From contig CAJXIT010000133.1 of the NCBI GenBank assembly GCA_913054055.1, positions 1 to 9,052 of the forward strand: a stretch of DNA of 9,052 nucleotides, in the 5' to 3' direction. The notes under the pieces are model-generated. The model did no database searches. It worked only from the letters and a program-made list of their open reading frames with translations, and was not told the origin of the DNA. The position numbers were made by a program, and so were the translations under genes. Positions 5,052 through 9,052 of this stretch are shown here, piece by piece (position 1 is the stretch's first letter; every line of letters starts with the position of its first letter). The DNA is from an uncultured Thalassolituus sp. (lineage in GTDB: Bacteria > Pseudomonadota > Gammaproteobacteria > Pseudomonadales > Oceanobacteraceae).

Positions 5052-6941
5052 ATGAGTAACTATACTGCCCAATCCATTGAAGTACTGAGTGGTCTGGACC
5101 CGGTACGTAAACGTCCGGGCATGTACACCGAAACCAACCGCCCTAACCATTTAGCCCAAGAAGTCATTGATAACTCGGTGGATGAAGCCCTAGGCGGACA
5201 CTGTTCACATATTAAAATTGAGCTATTTGCCGATCAATCATTAGCCGTGACGGATGATGGTCGAGGCATGCCTACGGATATCCACCCTGAGCATGGGGTG
5301 AGCGGTGTTGAACTGATTTTAACCAAGCTGCACTCTGGTGGTAAATTTAATAATGATAACTACCAGTTCTCTGGTGGTTTGCACGGGGTAGGGGTGTCAG
5401 TGGTAAACGCCCTGTCTCAAGCCTTAGAAGTAACCATTCGCCGTGGCGGTGAGATTTTTAGAATCGCATTTAAAGATGGTCACAAAGCCATTGAACTTGA
5501 AAAAGTAGGTGAAACAAAGCGCAAAAAAGACACGGGCACGACGGTTCGTTTCCTTCCTGACCCTCAGTACTTTGATAGCCATAAGTTTTCGGTTACTCGT
5601 CTTAAGCATGTCTTACGTGCAAAAGCGGTGTTATGCCCAGGCTTAAAAATAGAGTTCATTAACCACGGTAATACTCAAGACAACGCCGAGTGGTTCTATG
5701 AAGACGGTCTTGTTGATTATTTAACGGATGCCACAAAAGGCTACGAAGTGTTACCGCCAGAACCGTTTGAAGGTTCAATGGCCGGAGAAAAAGAAGCGGT
5801 GGATTGGGCTGTTCAATGGATGCCGGAAGGTGGCGACCAGTTAATGGAAAGTTACGTTAACTTAATTCCTACTGCACAAGGTGGTACACACGTTAACGGG
5901 TTACGAACCGGTTTATTAGAAGCGTTACGTGAATTTTGTGAGTTCAGAAATTTATTGCCACGAGGCGTAAAGCTAACCCCAGATGATGTGTGGGATAAAG
6001 TGGCGTTTGTATTAAGTACAAAAATGGCGGACCCACAATTTAGTGGTCAAACCAAAGAACGCCTTTCTAGCCGTGAAGCAGCAGCATTTGTATCTGGCGT
6101 AGTAAAAGACAGCTTCAGCTTGTGGCTAAACGAACATTCCGCCATGGGTGAAACCCTTGCTGAAATGGTGATCAGTAACGCACAACGCAGAATGCGTAGC
6201 GCTAAAAAAGTAGTGCGTAAAAAGGTTACTCAAGGTCCAGCGTTGCCTGGCAAGCTAGCGGATTGCTCCACCAATGACCCAAGCTACTCTGAAATATTTT
6301 TAGTGGAAGGGGACTCAGCTGGCGGATCGGCAAAACAAGCTCGTAGTCGAGAGTTTCAAGCAATTATGCCGTTACGCGGTAAGATTCTAAATAGCTGGGA
6401 AGTGGATTCAAGCGAAGTATTAGCAAGTAATGAAATTCATGATATCTCGGTAGCCTTGGGTGTGGACCCAGGTGAAACGGATATGACAAACCTGCGCTAC
6501 GGTAAGGTGTGTATTCTAGCGGATGCGGATAGCGATGGGCTTCATATCGCGACACTAATTTGTGCACTATTTGTTAAACACTTTAGACCCATGGTTGAGC
6601 AAGGCCATGTATATGTTGCCATGCCACCGTTATATAGAATTGATGTGGGCAAAGATGTTTATTACGCCCTAGATGAGGCCGAGCGCGAAGGTGTTTTGGA
6701 TCGCATAAAGGCAGAGAAAAAACGCGGTAAAGTGGGCGTGCAGCGATTTAAAGGATTGGGTGAAATGAACCCTCTTCAATTACGTGAAACAACAATGGAC
6801 CCTGATACTCGTCGCTTAGTGCAGTTGTCGTTAGATTCAGAAGACGGCACTGACGAAGTAATGGACATGTTACTTTCTAAGAAACGTGCTGCGGATAGAA
6901 AATCTTGGTTAGAAGAAAAAGGCAATCTTGTCGAGTTATAG
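5052..6941 (+). CDS. parE: DNA topoisomerase IV subunit B (ParE)
   Basis: ParE is the ATPase subunit of topoisomerase IV, which with ParC unlinks replicated chromosomes and relaxes supercoils. The 629 residues match the length of E. coli ParE (630). In order: GHKL ATPase motifs with E37, D40 and N41 (EVIDN), DDGRG (68-72) and GGLHGVG (108-114); the transducer domain with the QTK loop lysine K335 (GQTKERL); and the TOPRIM metal site E419-G-D421 and D491-A-D493-S-D495. QRFKGLGEMN (564-573) lies in the C-terminal part. The start MSNYTAQSIEVL aligns with the family start. Its only upstream Shine-Dalgarno-like sequence is AAGAG (5035-5039), 12 bases away and weak. Residues aligned with E. coli quinolone-resistance positions L445, S458 and E460 are the sensitive type (L446, S459, E461). 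It sits directly upstream of parC, its partner. Confidence 0.98.
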   Translation: MSNYTAQSIEVLSGLDPVRKRPGMYTETNRPNHLAQEVIDNSVDEALGGHCSHIKIELFADQSLAVTDDGRGMPTDIHPEHGVSGVELILTKLHSGGKFNNDNYQFSGGLHGVGVSVVNALSQALEVTIRRGGEIFRIAFKDGHKAIELEKVGETKRKKDTGTTVRFLPDPQYFDSHKFSVTRLKHVLRAKAVLCPGLKIEFINHGNTQDNAEWFYEDGLVDYLTDATKGYEVLPPEPFEGSMAGEKEAVDWAVQWMPEGGDQLMESYVNLIPTAQGGTHVNGLRTGLLEALREFCEFRNLLPRGVKLTPDDVWDKVAFVLSTKMADPQFSGQTKERLSSREAAAFVSGVVKDSFSLWLNEHSAMGETLAEMVISNAQRRMRSAKKVVRKKVTQGPALPGKLADCSTNDPSYSEIFLVEGDSAGGSAKQARSREFQAIMPLRGKILNSWEVDSSEVLASNEIHDISVALGVDPGETDMTNLRYGKVCILADADSDGLHIATLICALFVKHFRPMVEQGHVYVAMPPLYRIDVGKDVYYALDEAEREGVLDRIKAEKKRGKVGVQRFKGLGEMNPLQLRETTMDPDTRRLVQLSLDSEDGTDEVMDMLLSKKRAADRKSWLEEKGNLVEL

Positions 6942-6959
6942 CTCTTCTGGCAAATGACA

Positions 6960-6985
6960 ATGAATGCAGTTATTGAAGCATTCAT
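6960..6985 (+). repeat. Inverted repeat in the parE-parC gap
   Basis: ATGAATGC (6960-6967) and GCATTCAT (6978-6985) are perfect 8-bp arms around a 10-base loop, 18 bp after the parE stop. The sequence after it is A-rich with no T-run, so it is not a canonical terminator. The rest of the 102-bp gap contains only a weak promoter-like pair: TTGAAG at 6973, overlapping this repeat, and AATATT at 6996. Confidence 0.55.
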
Positions 6986-7011
6986 AGATAAAAAGAATAT
7001 TAAATTTAAAA

Positions 7012-7031
7012 CTAGCGAAACTGGCTAGGAG
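7012..7031 (+). promoter_or_regulatory. parC ribosome binding site with a small overlapping stem
   Basis: AGGAG (7027-7031) is the clear Shine-Dalgarno for the ATG at 7044, though its 12-base spacing is long. CTAGC (7012-7016) can pair with GCTAG (7024-7028), covering the first two bases of the site. The 5-bp stem is weak, so any effect on translation is speculative. Confidence 0.45.
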
Positions 7032-7043
7032 AAATAAAAAGAC

Positions 7044-9052
7044 ATGAGTGAAATTATAATTGGCGAAGATGGAATAGAACGCCAAACACTAAAAGACTAT
7101 ACCGAAAGCGCGTACTTAAATTATTCCATGTACGTAATTATGGACCGAGCCTTGCCACATATCGGTGATGGCTTGAAACCGGTACAGCGTCGTATTACTT
7201 ACGCCATGAGCGAATTGGGTTTAAAAGCAGGGGCTAAATATAAAAAGTCTGCCCGTACTGTCGGTGATGTACTTGGTAAATTTCACCCGCACGGTGACAG
7301 CGCTTGTTACGAAGCCATGGTATTAATGGCTCAGCCATTCTCTTATCGCTATACATTGGTTGATGGGCAAGGTAACTGGGGTAGTGCAGATGATCCTAAA
7401 TCATTTGCTGCTATGCGTTATACCGAAAGCAAATTAACCAAGTACTCAGATGTATTATTAGGAGAGCTTGGACAAGGCACGGTTGACTGGCAGCCAAACT
7501 TTGATGGCAGTATTCAAGAGCCTGTGACTTTGCCTGCTCGTTTACCTAATATTTTATTAAATGGTACCACGGGTATTGCGGTAGGTATGGCAACCGATGT
7601 ACCACCTCATAATTTACGTGAAGTTGCTAATGCTTGTGTGCACACACTCGATAATCCTAAGGCCACAACAGAAGAATTAACTCAGTTTGTTTTAGGACCT
7701 GATTATCCAACGGATGCCGAAATCATCACGCCAAAAGCCGACATACAAAAGATGTATGAAACCGGTAAAGGCAGTGTAAAAATGCGTGCCGTATATGAAA
7801 TGGAAGATGGCGATGTGGTCATCACTGCGTTGCCACACCAGTGTTCAGGTAATAAAGTACTGGAACAAATTGCAGATCAAATGACGAAGAAGAAACTGCC
7901 AATGGTTTCTGACCTTCGTGATGAATCAGATCATGAGAATCCTACCCGTTTAGTTATTGTGCCTAAATCAAATCGTGTTGATATTAAACAATTGATGAAT
8001 CACTTGTTTGCCACCACAGATTTAGAAAAGAACTACCGCGTTAACATGAACATGATCGGCATTGACGGTTTGCCACAAGTGAAAGGCTTGAGTTCAATTA
8101 TTAAAGAGTGGTTAACCTACCGTACCAATACCGTACGTCGCCGCTTAGAACATAGATTAGAAAAAGTATTGGCCCGTTTACATATTTTAGATGGTCTATT
8201 AGTTGCATTTTTAAATATCGATGAAGTCATTGAAATCATTCGTCATGAAGATGAGCCAAAACAAGAGTTAATCAAACGCTTTGGTTTAACAGATATTCAA
8301 GCAGAAGCGATTCTAGAATTAAAACTTCGTCATTTAGCCAAGCTAGAAGAAATGCGAATTCGCGGTGAGCAAGATGAACTTGCGAAAGAGCGCGATAACC
8401 TAGAAAAAACCTTATCTAGTGATCGCCGCATGAAAACATTGGTTAAAAAAGAAATCATGGCCGATGCTGAATCATTCGGCGACGAACGTCGTAGCCCGAT
8501 TGTTACCCGTGATGAAGCCCAAGCATTGTCTGAAACTGATCTAATGGGCGCTGATCCTGTTACAGTTGTCTTGTCAGAAAAAGGTTGGATTCGTGCCGCG
8601 AAAGGCTTTGATGTTGATGGTAAAACCATGAACTACAAATCCGGTGATGACTTCTTAGTTCAAGCCAATGCTAAAACCAATCAGCAGGCGGTTTTCTTAG
8701 ATACTAAAGGCCGTTCTTATAGTATTAATATTCACGGCCTTCCGGGTGCCCGTGGTTATGGTGAACCAGTAACGGGTTCAATTGCCTTACAAGCAGGCGC
8801 TACTATTTCAACCATGTTAATTGGTGAGAACAAAGATCAATACTTGATGGCAAGTGAATCCGGTTATGGATTCATTACTCAGTATGAAGACATGTTGAGT
8901 AAAAATAAAAACGGTAAAGCGTTATTAAATATCCCAGCAGATAAAGCCATTCATCAGCCAGTTAAGGTCGCTGACTTAAAGAACGATTGGGTTATTGCAG
9001 TAAGTAACGAAGGTCGCTTATTAACCTTCCCTGTGGCAGATCTACCGCTTAT
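7044..9052 (+). CDS. parC: DNA topoisomerase IV subunit A (ParC; 3' end outside window)
   Basis: ParC is the DNA-cleaving subunit of topoisomerase IV and works with ParE to decatenate daughter chromosomes. The frame is open for 669 codons to the window edge. It matches E. coli ParC (752 residues) throughout, ending in the segment equivalent to MFPVSDLP, so about 80-85 residues of the C-terminal beta-propeller are missing. The winged-helix region has HPHGDSACYEAM (81-92), and the catalytic R125-Y126 lies in AAMRYTE. Quinolone-contact positions equivalent to E. coli S80 and E84 are S86 and E90, the sensitive type. The tower and coiled-coil region follows, with DLRDESDHENPTRLVIVP and EAILELKLRHLAKLEEM recognisable, then the C-terminal DNA-wrapping domain. 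The N-terminus is about six residues longer than in E. coli. It starts 102 bp after parE and probably shares its transcript. Confidence 0.97.
   Translation, partial: MSEIIIGEDGIERQTLKDYTESAYLNYSMYVIMDRALPHIGDGLKPVQRRITYAMSELGLKAGAKYKKSARTVGDVLGKFHPHGDSACYEAMVLMAQPFSYRYTLVDGQGNWGSADDPKSFAAMRYTESKLTKYSDVLLGELGQGTVDWQPNFDGSIQEPVTLPARLPNILLNGTTGIAVGMATDVPPHNLREVANACVHTLDNPKATTEELTQFVLGPDYPTDAEIITPKADIQKMYETGKGSVKMRAVYEMEDGDVVITALPHQCSGNKVLEQIADQMTKKKLPMVSDLRDESDHENPTRLVIVPKSNRVDIKQLMNHLFATTDLEKNYRVNMNMIGIDGLPQVKGLSSIIKEWLTYRTNTVRRRLEHRLEKVLARLHILDGLLVAFLNIDEVIEIIRHEDEPKQELIKRFGLTDIQAEAILELKLRHLAKLEEMRIRGEQDELAKERDNLEKTLSSDRRMKTLVKKEIMADAESFGDERRSPIVTRDEAQALSETDLMGADPVTVVLSEKGWIRAAKGFDVDGKTMNYKSGDDFLVQANAKTNQQAVFLDTKGRSYSINIHGLPGARGYGEPVTGSIALQAGATISTMLIGENKDQYLMASESGYGFITQYEDMLSKNKNGKALLNIPADKAIHQPVKVADLKNDWVIAVSNEGRLLTFPVADLPL

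Noticed and set aside
8330..8629. Leftward 99-codon frame opposite parC
   Set aside because: The parC frame here matches the family continuously; the serine/arginine-rich antisense product is a shadow.

Overview
The window reads as a conserved housekeeping stretch of a gammaproteobacterial chromosome. CpdA, a DUF1249/YqiB protein, NudF, TolC, YqiA, ParE and ParC all resemble their Escherichia coli counterparts along most of their length. Base composition, by eye moderately AT-rich, and the tandem parE-parC arrangement would suit a marine Oceanospirillales-like lineage. That placement is a guess; no rRNA or other phylogenetic marker is present to settle it.

Layout. Positions 1-1972 hold a leftward cluster transcribed nudF, then yqiB-like, then cpdA; cpdA runs off the left edge. 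A 146-bp divergent promoter region (1973-2118) separates it from rightward tolC (2119-3414), which ends in a strong intrinsic terminator (3481-3506). A leftward gene for a periplasmic solute-binding protein (about 3525-4253) converges on tolC. A second divergent control region (about 4254-4402) then leads into a rightward yqiA-parE-parC series, with parC cut off by the right edge. No stretch above 300 bp lacks a gene, and I see no rRNA, tRNA, CRISPR array, insertion sequence or prophage.

How the genes relate. ParE and ParC are the two subunits of topoisomerase IV, which separates linked daughter chromosomes. NudF removes ADP-ribose, CpdA degrades cAMP and YqiA is a small esterase; this group is often kept together near tolC and parE in gammaproteobacteria. 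TolC is the outer-membrane exit duct for efflux pumps and type I secretion. The solute-binding protein is the only accessory-looking gene.

I did not find a new multi-gene system. The points most worth a second look are: a signal peptide encoded upstream of the solute-binding protein with no ATG, GTG or TTG start; a 12-bp stem-loop before cpdA whose two G-U pairs mean it is fully paired only in the leftward transcript; substitution of the TolC periplasmic-gate aspartates by Glu and Thr; and separation of yqiA-parE from nudF-yqiB-cpdA by tolC and the binding-protein gene.
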